DNA of 64,000 nt from NCBI GenBank assembly GCA_029964075.1, contig CM057137.1:1116001-1180000 (forward strand). The letters run 5' to 3'. The position numbers and the translations under genes were made by a program. Positions 1 through 11,182 of this stretch are shown in pieces. Below the pieces are notes generated by a model. It did not search any database and was not told the origin of the DNA. It saw only the letters and a list, made by a program, of their open reading frames with translations. The DNA comes from Patiria pectinifera. Lineage: Eukaryota; Echinodermata; Asteroidea; Valvatida; Asterinidae. Numbering within the stretch: position 1 is the first letter of the stretch; each line of letters begins with the position of its first letter.

Positions 1-244
1 AGCTGCCAAAATTGCTCTTTTGACTAGATAGAATCCAATGGTGGGGGTGTGAACAATAAATTGGTGGCAATTTAAATGGGAAATAGCATTAGCACTATGG
101 GATGTCACAGTATTCGTTCTCATTCTTCACATTCTTCATTCTTACGTCCCCCCCCCCCCTTTATTATCCCAACAATCAGAATTCTTTCCAAGAAACTATT
201 AGTATTATGTCTCTTATTTTTTTTTTTTTATATAGGGCTGAGTT

Positions 245-334
245 AGCTTGAGTAACTCCAGCTTAACAAGCTCATGTTAAGCTGGAAAACATGTGAATTT
301 CTGATGAGCTTGTTAAGCTGGAGTTACTCAAGCT
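245..334. repeat. Perfect 31-bp inverted repeat (hairpin)
   Basis: The left arm (245-275, starting AGCTTGAGTAACTCCAGC) is the exact reverse complement of the right arm (304-334), with a 28-base loop. The loop starts with GTTAAGCTGG, which also occurs inside the right arm, so part of the arm is present a third time. The structure looks like a small foldback element. No target-site duplication is obvious. Confidence 0.9.
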
Positions 335-575
335 AGTGAGGTATTTGCATTTTTTGCCAATGCATCTGACAAAAAAAAGTGACATGTCCATGATGTCTGA
401 TGCTGAGCATGGACTCGGAGATAAACCTCGTCATATTCTTCCATTTTCTGCACAAACGGGAGAAACCAGTATGACTCACTATGAGCTTAATCATAAATGA
501 ACAAGAAATGACAAACATATCGTGACTCACCTGAATAAAAACCCAAAAAACAGCCCCTTTCTCCATCCCAAGCAT
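328..575 (-). CDS. Candidate tiny spliced ORF, unrecognised
   Basis: Two minus-strand segments, 575-531 and 447-328, join in frame across a consensus donor (CAG|GTGAGT) and a pyrimidine-rich acceptor (TTTGTGCAG). They would encode about 54 residues starting MLGMEKGAV and containing MEEYDEVYLRVHAQ. I recognise no family. The stop codon lies inside the right arm of the 245-334 hairpin, and the stretch is too short to separate from chance. It could also be a non-coding transcript. Confidence 0.13.
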
Positions 576-1809
576 ACAGCCAAATCACGAAATTGACTGT
601 ACTGTGTGTGTTCGCCGAATGACAGGCAAACAGATGTTTAGAAGTTTTCAATGGTAACAAATACCTCAACCCAATTGAATTGCATGGCCACGATGGGTAC
701 CAGCAAGAAATGTAAATTGTAAAAATTAAAAAACAAGCCCCAAAGAGCTCAAGTACTTTTTACAAGTGAAAGTATAAAGTCTAAGAAGGGCAATAACATT
801 GACTGAGACAAATAATCAAAATAATTCAATCGGAACTGCCACTGCAAACTGGCTTTAGTGACTTTTCTCCCCGTTCAAAGTTTTTTTGGTGATCATACCC
901 CCTTCTGAAAATAATGAACTATTCTAAATCTATATTTAGATCAGTAAGAAAAGCGAATAGACTGATACCCATGGTCTTGAAGTGTGAATTGCACGTCTCG
1001 CACCCTTGATGAGTCAGGACGTTTTTCGCCTGTCATCTCCCGCGAACTGCAAACGAAAAACACGCTTGCTCTGTTTGGTAAGCAATGTTATTATTTTTAT
1101 CCCGAAAAAAAGGCTTAAGAAGCATTGCAGTCAACCAGTCACATATCTTTTGCAAGTGTATGTACAGTGCTAACTTCCGTCGCCTTATTGGCATTTGATA
1201 TGCCTGTTAAGGCAAATGTTTTCCAATTTCCAAACCATGCAAATTAACTCGTATAACTATAAGGTGAATCAACTATAACTAGTTACTTAAGTCGTAGGGA
1301 TCACATAGGCGGGCCGGTGGTGGTGGTGGGGGGGTTATGGGGGCGTAGTAGCGTGGTATCCAGCATTTGATGTCAGGGGGGCAACCGCTGATCCACATCC
1401 GCGTCGAAATGTAGACATTTTTTTTTCTTTCTTGGAACACTTTGCCTCCGTAAAATAAAAAAGGGGGGGGGGGGGCTTCCAAATGAAGGCGCTCTTCAAT
1501 TTTCAAAACTGACCATTATGAAGAATGCAAAATTATAATACCCATTTTCACGGCGCATTGAATTTATAATGGTTTTTAGTGGTTTTTTGGGGGGAATGAT
1601 GTTGGCACTTTTTAACCTTAAAGAGCCCTCTCTGCCCCCCTCTGGGGAAAAGGAGGGAGGGGGGGAGACAGAGAATGCCTTACGTCTGTATTCCGTTCTT
1701 TTATTCTTTTTTTTTCTGTTGAACTTGGTCTTCAACCAATGTTAATGATGTAGCTAATAACGGGGAAAGTTAGCTTAGAGTTTGACTGACCAAGTGCAGA
1801 TAATTAAGT

Positions 1810-4800
1810 ATGTTCCTCAACACAGCTCGTAGCGCACAACGCACCGAAGCATTTTCATCAGCCACATCTAGAATGGCAACCACTGACGCACATAGACTGG
1901 CCCTCCAGTCCTTCCTCTCCCGCGGTGTCATGTCCACCTCCGAGGTTAAGGAACTTCATAAGAAAGCTTGCCAGACGTTCAACGGTATGACGTGCTATTA
2001 AAGAAAACATTTGTATAACTTAAGACATAGATTTTTTTTCACAGGGTCATGTGATAGTCACTAATTTTATCAGACTGTTGCCCTCACATGCTGTGACTGT
2101 AAATGTCCGTCATTGTTAAATGCAACGTTCAATCATTTAAGCCAAAAACACCCAGATTCTTTAAACTTTAAAAGAATTTGACTGACTGTTCACTTCAACG
2201 CATACTTCTTAAATCATTGTTTCATAAAAACAGTTCTAGGTTTTCACTGACTAAACAATGTTAAATCTTACAATGACTTTAACTGTACATCTTCATATAA
2301 ACGCATGCTATATTAAAATGAAACTTAATGTAATATTGCCGTAAACTGAACATTTGGTCTAGGAGCCGTTGTAAGTAATCAGTGTATCAATAACAAATCA
2401 CTGAAGAGATATCATGCACATGGTGTTTCCGCAAACCTCCCATTCATTGATCATGTCCGACTTGCAAACCCTCGAGTCTCATTTAACAAATCATTTAATT
2501 ACTGTCTACACTGCGTGCAGGTTGCATTCACAAATGCGTTCAAAATCAGTTACACAGAAAAATAAATATCAACATTTTTCAACTTTTGTACGACAGTGAA
2601 CTTTGAAAACACCATGGAATGCCTCCGGAATTTCCTGGAGAAGATCAATGAGAACATCGGCAGTGTTGGCATGGAGATCAGATCCAAGAAGGACGAAGAG
2701 ACCGGCAAGCTCATGTTTGCTCTCGTCATGACGAACGAGTCTCAACTCGGGAGACTGTCCTCCGATTATCAGAAGAACGATCTGGAGCTCTTCAAAAAAA
2801 TTGTGAGTGCAATCGTTTTGTCAAGCATTACCATTTCAAATTGAATTGAGAAATCTGTTCAAGCTGCAGTATTTTATAACACGCCAGCTAATAAGAGCTT
2901 AAAAACAATGCATCTATTAAAGACAAAGAATCTCGACAATTAAGTAGCTGCCAATAAGTTAATCTGAACACACCCACCCCCCAATTGTGCCATTTTATCC
3001 ATAGGTAAATGTACATCCACACATGGGCTTTAAAATTTTTCCTACAATTGACACGTAGAGTTGAATAAAAAAGTGAACATTTGTTGTTTTTTTCAGTTGG
3101 ATCTGATTGTTGAGGCGGAGTCCGGCTGTGTGTCCTCCACCGATGTCTTGAACCTGGCCAGTCACCTCAAAGAGAAGATGTCAAAGCAAGACGCACAGAA
3201 CATCCTGAGCAGACTTATCAAAGAGAACTGGCTGACAGAGGTGAACTTCAAATTGTCATCATTAACCCCATGCGTACGGGAAGCGGTCATGGCCACGGCC
3301 GCTAATCCTCATTGGAATGCAGTTGCCAGCTGTGGTATGCCGTGGCACACAGCTAGTGGGTAGTTCCACAGCTGCTGCTTTTGTGCAGTCCCGCTACCAC
3401 ACAAAGGCTGTGCAGTCATGCGGGCCACTTGCTCTATGTGTGGAGGAATGTCCCCATTACATCCCGTCCTTAAGGGGTTAAGCAAGTAAAGTCGAGGAGC
3501 TCCTATTGACCAGTGGACGATGTGACATAATATACACTGGACCAATAATGGGCTCGGTGCGCCAACAAAAGAGGGCGCGTTTTTACCAGTTTTGAGAGCC
3601 CCTTGGACGGGACACCGCATGTGCGTACTGTACTGGCTCGCGCCATAGATATCAGAAGAATATCTATGGTTCGCGCGCGAAGTACCCACAACTTTTTTAT
3701 CCTGAATGTGCACAAAGCTATTGCCATAGTGTCTTCGTGCGTGAGTGTCGTGGGCGCGACAATTCGTTCAAATTTAACTTGGCCATGGTCTCCCAGACTA
3801 GTCCCGGCTCCCAATAACTTTGGATCAATCGAGATACGCAGTGGATGGGCCAGGAACCAGTCTAGGTCTTCCCCAACTGTCCTTTTCTGGCCGTTGTAGG
3901 GGTACTTGTGCACGGAGCTCTTAGCATCTAACAGTTGTCTCTTGTCAGGTGATGGTCAGAACATCATCATGAGAATTCGTGGTCCTGGCTCTCCGCTTTG
4001 CATTATGATACATGTGGCTGTCGGTAACCAGTGATCCAACCAGCCTCACTAGGCCGATGCCGAGCAGACCACTAGACTAGTCCACCTCTGGTCAACTTTG
4101 TGTGTTTGAGTGAAGATAACCCTGTTAACCTTGCCCAATAAATTTGTCTCCTCCGTAACAGAGCCATACAGCAGTGCATGCTAAATTTCATGAAAGGTTG
4201 TTATCACGAATTTGAAATGTAAACTCTTTTTTTCACTTGATATTGGCAACGGAATCTTCTAACCTGGTTAATCACCTAGTTTTGTTTTAAATATCCAGTG
4301 ATCACTGATCCATTTTTTGTTTCATTCCACTTTACTGTCTTCGTTTTTTTTAGAGTCAGGGTGAGATATCGTTAGCCCCTAGAGCGATAATGGAACTGGA
4401 ACACTACCTGACTGATGTCTACGAGGAAGACATTAGACATTGCCACCTGTGCAAGGAAATAGCTATCAAGGTAATGCTTACTGAAGAGCAATTGGTATAG
4501 ACCCATTGCATTGCAACCATCATTGAGGTACAGCTTTTGTGCCTGAGGGATACCGATTCAACCTCTCGTGCATTTGTAGTTACTGAATGGGCCCCAGAGC
4601 GTTTTTTGAAGACGGGTTTTGTTTTTCAAATTCAGTGATAATGCAAGTACAAACTGTCTACTCATGCTTATCACAGAGGAAAAAAGACGTCCTCAGTGAG
4701 GGCGCTCTGTGCAAAGGGACTATTGAAAAGACAAAATTGCCTCAAATATTGCTTCTGAATGTAAAAGGTCTCTTTTGGTGAGGAGCTATAGGCAGATAGT

Positions 4801-5729
4801 CCGCACCCAACTGAACCCACATCCACAACAAAGCGGACCCCAACTGCCTCCCCCTCCCACCACCAACCTCCACCCCCAACAACCCCATCTCTTACCCCAC
4901 ACCCACAACAACCCACGGATCCCACCCCAACACCCACCAACCAACCCCGATCTCCCACACCAACCTCCACCCCAACAACCCCATCTCCCACCCCCACAAT
5001 CCCCCCATCACCCACCCCCGATCTCCCACACCCACAAACAACTGCCATCTTCCAACCTTACCCCCAAAGGGTATTTCATTGAAAAACACTATCTGTTTGT
5101 CAACTTAAACATTAAAAATGTAATCTTTTTCAGGGTCAGTGGTGCCTGTGTGGGCTCAAACTGCACATTTTCTGCGCTGCCCGTCTCTTCCGGGGGAAAG
5201 ACGACTGTCGATGTCCTGGATGCAAGGACGTTTGGGAATTTGAGATTCCCTCAGATGACAGAGGTATGCAAATCTACTTCAGATTTGGCCATAAGCCCCA
5301 CCCATCTGTGTTTTGTTTACATTTCTCCCAGTTTTTATGAATGGTTGACTAAGCTATTGTGGTCACCTGACCAAAAGTTGTGATCTAATTGGTCAATTTG
5401 CTTTGCACTATTTGATTGACAGGCAGGAAGGGTCCATCTGATGTTTTCTTTTGGGGGGGGGGAGAAAATGTGTGAAATATTGAAAGGGGACATGTCCAAA
5501 CTCCCCTCCAAACTGAAAGTACATCTGGCTGTAGATTTTTTTTTTTTTTCAATCTTCATTACTGCCCTAGCAAAAATTTGAGTTTTGTAAAACAGAACAT
5601 ACCTTTTTGAATTTGATGACTATGAAATTCTTTTTTACTTTATTTTTTTGTGTAGCCACCAACAGCGCAAGTAATAAGGATTCAGCAAATTCGGTGACGA
5701 CAGGACGGAAGAGGAAAGATCGACTGTGA
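1810..5729 (+). CDS. NSMCE1: NSE1 homologue, SMC5/6 complex RING-type E3 subunit
   Basis: Six exons: 1810-1984, 2597-2802, 3097-3240, 4354-4470, 5134-5263 and 5656-5729, giving 281 aa. All junctions keep frame with GT-AG introns. The protein follows NSE1 throughout. The N-terminal winged-helix part includes DAHRLALQSFLSRGVMS. The middle has the family-typical ESGCVSSTDVLNL. The C-terminal RING-like domain (about residues 205-244) has C205-x2-C208, C218-x-C220, H225-x2-C228 and C241-x2-C244. In the family, NSE1 pairs with a MAGE protein (NSE3) and NSE4 in the SMC5/6 complex, acting in DNA repair in the nucleus. A second in-frame ATG at 1873 (MATTDAHR) matches the usual NSE1 start better, so the first 21 residues may be untranslated or a targeting extension. 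The short basic tail (GRKRKDRL) ends the protein. Introns 3 and 4 hold repeats. Confidence 0.93.
3550..3660. repeat. Dispersed repeat copy 1 (CAACAAAAGAGGGC type)
   Basis: This part of NSMCE1 intron 3 (CGGTGCGCCAACAAAAGAGG, then a CCC-TTGG-ACGGGACA stretch and CGCGC-rich sequence) resembles 32253-32395 in AHI1 intron 17 (CCGTGCACCAACAAAAGAGG, then CCCATGGGCGGGACAC). The shared core and similar order of motifs suggest two old copies of one interspersed element. Ends are not defined. Confidence 0.55.
4671..4733 (+). repeat. Dispersed repeat copy A (GAGGGCGCTCTGTGCAAAG)
   Basis: Located in NSMCE1 intron 4. Its reverse complement closely matches 29203-29262 in AHI1 intron 12: both contain TTTGCACAGAGCGCCCTC next to a purine/pyrimidine tract and TCTGTG. 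Inverted relative orientation at two distant sites indicates a mobile repeat rather than gene sequence. Confidence 0.6.
4800..5050 (+). repeat. C-rich minisatellite in NSMCE1 intron 4
   Basis: Degenerate tandem units such as CACCCCCAACAACCCCATCT and CACACCCACAACAACCC repeat through the segment. It keeps a long frame open on both strands (Pro/His/Gln-rich on plus, Gly/Val-rich on minus), but this is compositional and sits between exons 4 and 5 of NSMCE1. Confidence 0.85.
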
Positions 5730-5774
5730 ATCAAACTCATACGATTTGGCTCCAGCTCTCAATAAGCCAGTTCA

Positions 5775-5955
5775 GGGGTGCGTTTTGGCGGTCATAACCA
5801 AGAATTGGTTCGGTGGTTTCTTGTCGGTGAATTTCTTCGGCAATTTTAATTGGGTTAGAATTACGCATGATCATGTAGTACTCAAATCCCCAGAACAATT
5901 AACCAAAGAGAAACCACCAAACCAATTCTTGGTTATGACCGCCAAAACGCACCCC
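5775..5955. repeat. 181-bp foldback element just past the NSMCE1 stop
   Basis: The left arm begins GGGGTGCGTTTTGGCGGTCA and the right arm ends with its reverse complement, TGACCGCCAAAACGCACCCC. Arms are about 58 bp, with a core around 5835-5895. It starts 46 bp after the NSMCE1 stop and before a candidate poly(A) signal, so it is probably transcribed as part of the 3' UTR, where it could form a long RNA hairpin. Confidence 0.88.
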
Positions 5956-6406
5956 AGTATTTCACAATGACCCGAGGTCGTTCGGGATAACATCGCTGAC
6001 GCGATGTTACGCGCACGCCTGTGATGCTGGTAATTAGACGCAAGCGTCGTGCGCCCACATTCATGCGCCTTCGAAACGTTCGATTATCCCGAACAACCCG
6101 TGCCTAATGTCATTGTGCACACACGTGCACAGTTGAAATACCTACCTGGCTTATTGTGTAGACATCTTTGAAATCTAAGAGAAAATGCTACGACATAAGC
6201 CGTTCCATTACATGTAAACATATATCTAGGTCCTTTATTCTGAAGGAATATCAAATTTATCATTCCTTTTCAAAATCAGTTCTACACTTGTATTAAAAAA
6301 AGGTTGGATTATGTTCATAGATTGGCATATTAAATTTGTTCTTTATGCCTATTGTAATATTTGTTCACTGCTATATAAGACTTTACTTTGTTAAAAAAAA
6401 AAAGTG

Positions 6407-6412
6407 AATAAA
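6407..6412 (+). promoter_or_regulatory. Candidate poly(A) signal for NSMCE1
   Basis: An AATAAA hexamer about 680 bases downstream of the NSMCE1 stop on the coding strand, the first well-placed canonical hexamer I noticed there. Confidence 0.4.
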
Positions 6413-7296
6413 GAAAAGTTTGAAACTGGCTCACAAAAGTTCCTATCTCTTCTTTGTTATGTGCAAGTGTACTCACTGACCTATGAAAAAACGTATAGCA
6501 TAAACATTGCCAAGATTTAAAAACAAAAAAATAGAAGACAAGGTACAGACCGCTTTTCTTCAAATTCAAAGTTTTAATTATTTTTTTTTAATTTTTAAGC
6601 AAGCTGATTTGAATGGTTGACCCTTGAATATTTACATCTTCAGATAATGACCAGTCATTGAATTACAACTTAATCTCTCAATGTAAGAGTAAGGAAACCA
6701 CGATTTCAGTCTGGCTTGAACGAAACTTGAACAAAAGTACTACAACAGTACTTCTAAAATCTTCAATACATCGTTACATGTTCCCATTTCCCCTAGTTAT
6801 TAGTGTGATATTGGATTTGAGGTTTATCTACCAGGGGCGGAGCTAGCTTTCATGAGCTGGAAGGGGGGGTTGAACTTGAAGGCGTGTCAAAGGCTATGGG
6901 GTCCAGGGGCTTTCCCTCCGAAAAATTTTGAACTCTAGATGCTTTCTCCCACACTGTAAGGCAATTTAAGAATAAAGTTAGTAACTTTTGCATTCAATTT
7001 ATAATTCTGGCTCCAGTTTACAAGTTTTATAACATTAGTCAGTGGCTGAACAGGGGTTCCCCCCCCCCTTTGATCTACTTCTGTCTACACCACCATACAT
7101 GTAGGCAGTGATCGTCCCTCAAATTAACCATCTAGCAAGAGCCACTTATGATTCCTGTTATCATTTGTAGATAGAAACCCCAACAAATGACGTGAGAAAA
7201 ACATTAAAAAGTATTAACTTTGTTAAAACTTGAAACATACTAGCAGCTGTGTAAATATATGCCTTATGACAAAGCACAGAAAGCAAATTATGAAAT

Positions 7297-7302
7297 TTTA
7301 TT
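7297..7302 (-). promoter_or_regulatory. Candidate poly(A) signal for TMEM14
   Basis: TTTATT on the plus strand is AATAAA on the minus strand. It lies about 170 bases downstream of the TMEM14 stop, a typical 3' UTR length. Confidence 0.5.
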
Positions 7303-7472
7303 TCAATAATTCTTCAGTTAATTGCAAATGTCAGTACAAAAAATGTCCACTCTACATGAATGGGAGTTCTGAATCAAAGTTCTTGGAAGCCATCGAACAG
7401 GACAAGGTGCTCCTTGAGATGGAGACTAGTGCCAAGGTGGTTCTTGAGGTGAAGACTAGCTGCCAATGGAGG

Positions 7473-9401
7473 CTACAGCAGTCTGATGCCGTAACGCAAC
7501 ACCATGAACAAACTGGAAACAAAAGATGTAAAAATATACACAAATTCAGGGTTTTTCTTTAGAGAAATATCGTTTTTCACATACTGTACTGAATATAGAA
7601 TGAGAATATTCTTGTTTTATACCTGAGTGCAGCCAGCAAGCCAGCAGGCATAAATTTTCCGCTGTTCATAAAACGCATCCCCATGACAACCAGTAGAATG
7701 GCTGAGGCACCTGAAAATACAATCATCAGTAATAATCATAAGAACTCATATATATATGAAATAAAAAAAATTGACGCGATAAGAAATAGAAGAAAATTGA
7801 AGCATCAATTTTCAGCGTGATTCAATGAAAGTGCTTGCTTACTTTACTTTATTCCACCTCGTGGTACATTGCAAAAATATAAATATAATTCTTCAAAATA
7901 AATTAGGTATGTTAAAACAAATAAGATAAGAAATAATGTACTAGTGTTAACACCAAGAGATGCAGGGGACCCACAAAAAGCAAGCTTGTCGAGTGCGAGT
8001 CCCCTGAACAACAAAAATGATAACACAATTAACAAACTAAATAATAACAACAAAAAGGGACTCTGTATAAACATAGACAATACGAGAATGTAAATGACAG
8101 GGACAATGAGTGTGAAATATTGGAAAGAAACATTAATTTAATTTAATTTAATTTAATATGAAAGTAAGGAGCCATAATAGACAAAAATGCAAAAAGGATT
8201 ATGAGAGGGGAAGTGCCTTAGACTTCCAGTGACTTTTTCAGAGAGGCAATCAATTATATACCCGACTTGAAGCTGTCTATAAACAACTTACCAAAGAGTA
8301 CAAGGCAGTTGTTAGCATTTCTGGATGTCAATGAGGCACCGTAAGCTGCCATTCCACCCATGGTGAGGCCCATCAGCAACGATATGGTGCTACCTGGATG
8401 GGACATGGAACACCAACGATAAGAGTAGACACTTTTGTCGCTGAATTTAAATATTAATTTAACCCGTCTACAATGAGGGCTCTGTGCTAGCTCTCTAGTA
8501 TGAGAATGGGTAAATGATATAGTTTAGGACCCCGTTCCATATTAGAGAATGAAAAGACACTGCTGGAAAGTCAAATTTAGCAGGGAACTATTGAAGTTTT
8601 TACTGAGAATTTTTCAGACCAGTCTCATAATGTGCACAGGGTGTCAAGTGATGTCTATGTATGCAAATCTTTCCTTACAAACACCTAGACATGCTAGAGC
8701 TAATATTATTCTATAGGCCTATATTGACAAAATAGACTGTAGCTGTGGGCTGCAAATGTCATCTTGATTTTTTCCTTTTGAAACTTTGAGTCATTTGCAA
8801 AAGTAATTTTTGAACAGAACAAGTAAAGGAAAGAATGTTCAGGCGCGGATCGGGGGGGGGGGGTCAAACTACCCCCCCCCCCCAGTTCTGTCAGAAAAAA
8901 AATAATTATCATACAAATTCCTAAAAAAAAAAGTCAACCCCCCCCCCCCCCCTCTCCGACACCCCAAAAAAATTATACTGGTAGTATAACGTCCGCCTGT
9001 TCAAAATACGGTACCGGTACACCATTCTGTTTCTGTACATGATATTTCTATTGAAATATGGTACCAGCCCCCCCCCCCCCCATTTACCATTGATTGTCAT
9101 TACCTGAGAATGATCCAATATAGAAAGTGCCGACACACGATCACAAACCATGCCCTCGACCTCAACCATTACCCTGCCTGCCCCCCCCAAAAAAAATTGC
9201 CCCGCCCTCCCATTCATTTCATGTTTACAAAATCATGGTCAAGTTGACCATGGAGGAATATGCCAAGGTTGACACCAATGCACCAACCAACATGTGAACC
9301 AACACTAACAATAAATGACATTACTTACCAGCCTTAACAAAGCCGATAACGCCTCCCAAAGCAACAAAAGCTGCATATCCAAACCCAATGATATCCGTCA
9401 T
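7473..9401 (-). CDS. TMEM14C: TMEM14 family small mitochondrial membrane protein
   Basis: Four exons on the minus strand: 9401-9329, 8393-8292, 7710-7623 and 7512-7473, all with GT-AG introns and matching phases, giving 100 aa. The sequence starts MTDIIGFGYAAFVALGG, continues through a Gly-rich hydrophobic core, and contains the family signature MGMRFMNSGKFMPAGLLAAL. Length and four hydrophobic segments fit TMEM14 (UPF0136) proteins. In vertebrates TMEM14C lies in the inner mitochondrial membrane and supports porphyrin transport for haem synthesis; I infer a similar location. TMEM14A/B/C assignment is uncertain because invertebrates often have one ancestral gene, so the symbol is nominal. Intron 1 (8394-9328) is unusually rich in poly-C and poly-A runs. 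Confidence 0.92.
8849..9199. repeat. Cluster of poly-G/poly-C/poly-A runs in TMEM14 intron 1
   Basis: Homopolymer runs of about ten or more G or C occur near 8852, 8872, 8938, 9069 and 9181, several next to poly-A. Similar runs near 8849 follow a GCGCGGATC motif, recalling the ends of GGGCGGATCC-type MITEs. The clustered G runs on the coding (minus) strand would be able to form G-quadruplexes, and could also be assembly-error prone. Confidence 0.75.
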
Positions 9402-11052
9402 TTTGAACAGGAATGTGTATTACTAGGCTGCAAAACGCGAACAACAAGCTGACAAGTGCTGGTACTAAAGCGATGGGATCTTGGTCTCGATCTCGCGCAT
9501 ACAAGTAGCTACAAATAGCGCCCTCTCGTGAGTGTTATTTTATGTCGCCCAAGCCAGGCCCAACATTTTGACCAAGTTGAAAGCTAAAGTGTTAAATTAA
9601 TTCCGGATCGAGTGCTCTTCGGGCTAAAAAAAAGCTTTCCTCAGCTTTCCTCAGTTTATGTTCAAAACAAGAGAGAGAACTCTTCAAATTTTGCTTTTTT
9701 AATGTTATATTTCATTTACTATTTTTTTTTTCGGGGGGGGGTGCGAGCTTCGAGTCATTAGGTTGAGGGACGCCCAAGAACATTCGATGCCTAAAAAAAT
9801 TGGACATCAATTGCATGGCAAACTAATTTGATTTTCCTCCGTGCCCGGCCCTCCATTTTTGGAAAACTAAAAATTTCGGAAAGATTTCCTTATACGAAGT
9901 TCACTCAGCACCCTGTGTACAAACCCTATGAGATTGGACTGAACATTTTAAAGTGTTTTCTAAGAAAATGCTTGTATTTTTTCACTGCTCAAATTGACTT
10001 TGATGACATGAAATTGTTATATGGGGGCTTGTTAGTCAATACAGAGGAAAATTAGTGAACTTCGTTGTATGGAAATCTTTCCAAATTTTCTCTTGTCCTC
10101 AATGAAGCAACTTATGCTTATATTCAAAAGATACATTAGCCGCCCGTCAAAAGGTTGGGAACAACAAAATCACATCAAAATCAATCAAACAAACGAACAA
10201 CTTTTACTACGCATGTTTTTTCCCCCTTCTATTACCATGTATGAAAAGCTTTAAAAATTGTAATTAAAATTACTTTATTTTAAAAAAAAAAGACGTAATT
10301 ATATGTACAAGAATGACAGGTTTAAAGAGTACCAACTTTTGGACGCTGGGCTAGTTCAAAAGGTAACGAACACAAACGACGATCGTCAATCTTCAGCTGC
10401 ATGGTTTCCGTTTATTGACAGATTAAGCTTGTTAACTTGTCTTTAATCTGTGATGATTTCTTTGCAGCAAGTACAATGTATATTTAATATGCTTTGATTT
10501 TAGAGGCCTCTTTCCTATAAAAAAAAAACACCGCTGGTTACAAAATAGAACGGGATCATTATTTCCAAGGATAATGACATGTTGTTTAATTCCTCGATCT
10601 CCCAAACCCTCAAATATTACATAAATTATGCCTTAAAACTAATTTTGTTTTTTAAGGCCGGCCCATTAGTAAATTTTAAAATCCTTTTCAACTTGGCAGT
10701 TGCTCTCACGTTTAAAATTCATGAATAAAAAATTAGTCACAACAAAACGATGAAGTTAAAAAGAACAAGAGGTACAAATTCACTAAAAATTTAATTATCT
10801 TAAAAATTAAACGAAGAAAAAGACCAGACAGGTACATTCAATACTCATTAAAAATTTGCTGCAGCTAGCTGGGCATGCATAGTTGACTGGAATTTAAATC
10901 AGAGTAGACGATGGAGGGACTGGGAACTAGTCTACGCCCTGTGACGCAAAGCACGATGCTGTGCAGTGTGCAGTGTCTGAAGAAGTTTGCGAAGTGTCAG
11001 GTACATGGTGATGATACGCCTCCGTCCAATGTGAACATCTTGAGTCCAGGCA
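9402..11052. other. Intergenic region TMEM14 / first cupin gene
   Basis: Contains a 205-bp inverted-repeat element at 9878-10082 (listed separately), AT-rich sequence and short poly-A runs. The minus-strand segment near 10930-11056 follows a good acceptor and may be the 3' UTR exon of the first cupin gene. No other coding sequence recognised. Confidence 0.55.
9878..10082 (+). mobile_element. MITE family 1, copy A (205 bp)
   Basis: Bounded by terminal inverted repeats of about 30 bp: GGAAAGATTTCCTTATACGA at the left, and a right end whose reverse complement reads GGAAAGATTTCCATACAACG. The interior is closely similar, in reverse orientation, to 51926-52129 in PREB intron 1. Non-autonomous: the short open frame inside resembles no transposase. 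Confidence 0.9.
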
Positions 11053-11182
11053 TTACCTGTGATAAAACAAAAAGAGCAAAAAAGAGAGAATAGATAAGAG
11101 CACGTGGCACTAATAAAAAGATTCACATACAAACAGTCTGTCGGCAAGACAAAAGCTCCTGTCTAGTCTAAAACGGCGGGAC

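Larger units (their letters stand above)
1..1809. other. Upstream non-coding region of NSMCE1
   Basis: No recognisable gene. It contains a perfect hairpin (245-334), a poly-C run near 150, poly-G runs near 1326 and 1463, and A/T-rich sequence. The end nearest 1810 presumably holds the NSMCE1 promoter and 5' UTR, but I see no TATA box or other motif that fixes the start of transcription. A very short spliced minus-strand reading frame between 328 and 575 is listed separately with low confidence. Confidence 0.6.
5956..7472. other. Convergent intergenic region NSMCE1 / TMEM14
   Basis: No further gene seen. The left part likely holds the rest of the NSMCE1 3' UTR, the right part the TMEM14 3' UTR. 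A degenerate repeat beginning AGGGGCGGAGCTAG lies near 6834, followed by poly-G and poly-C runs typical of the GGGGCGGATCCAG-type elements found elsewhere in this window. Confidence 0.55.

Noticed and set aside
3309..3913. Three overlapping frames of 98-136 codons on both strands
   Set aside because: They lie in NSMCE1 intron 3, in GC-rich dispersed repeat sequence, and their translations resemble no protein.
4775..5383. 202-codon plus-strand frame rich in Pro/His/Gln
   Set aside because: It is produced by the C-rich minisatellite in NSMCE1 intron 4 and then overlaps NSMCE1 exon 5 in a different frame; no family resemblance.
9828..10055. 75-codon plus-strand frame
   Set aside because: Lies within MITE family 1 copy A; the same short frame appears antisense in copy B, so it reflects the repeat, not a gene.
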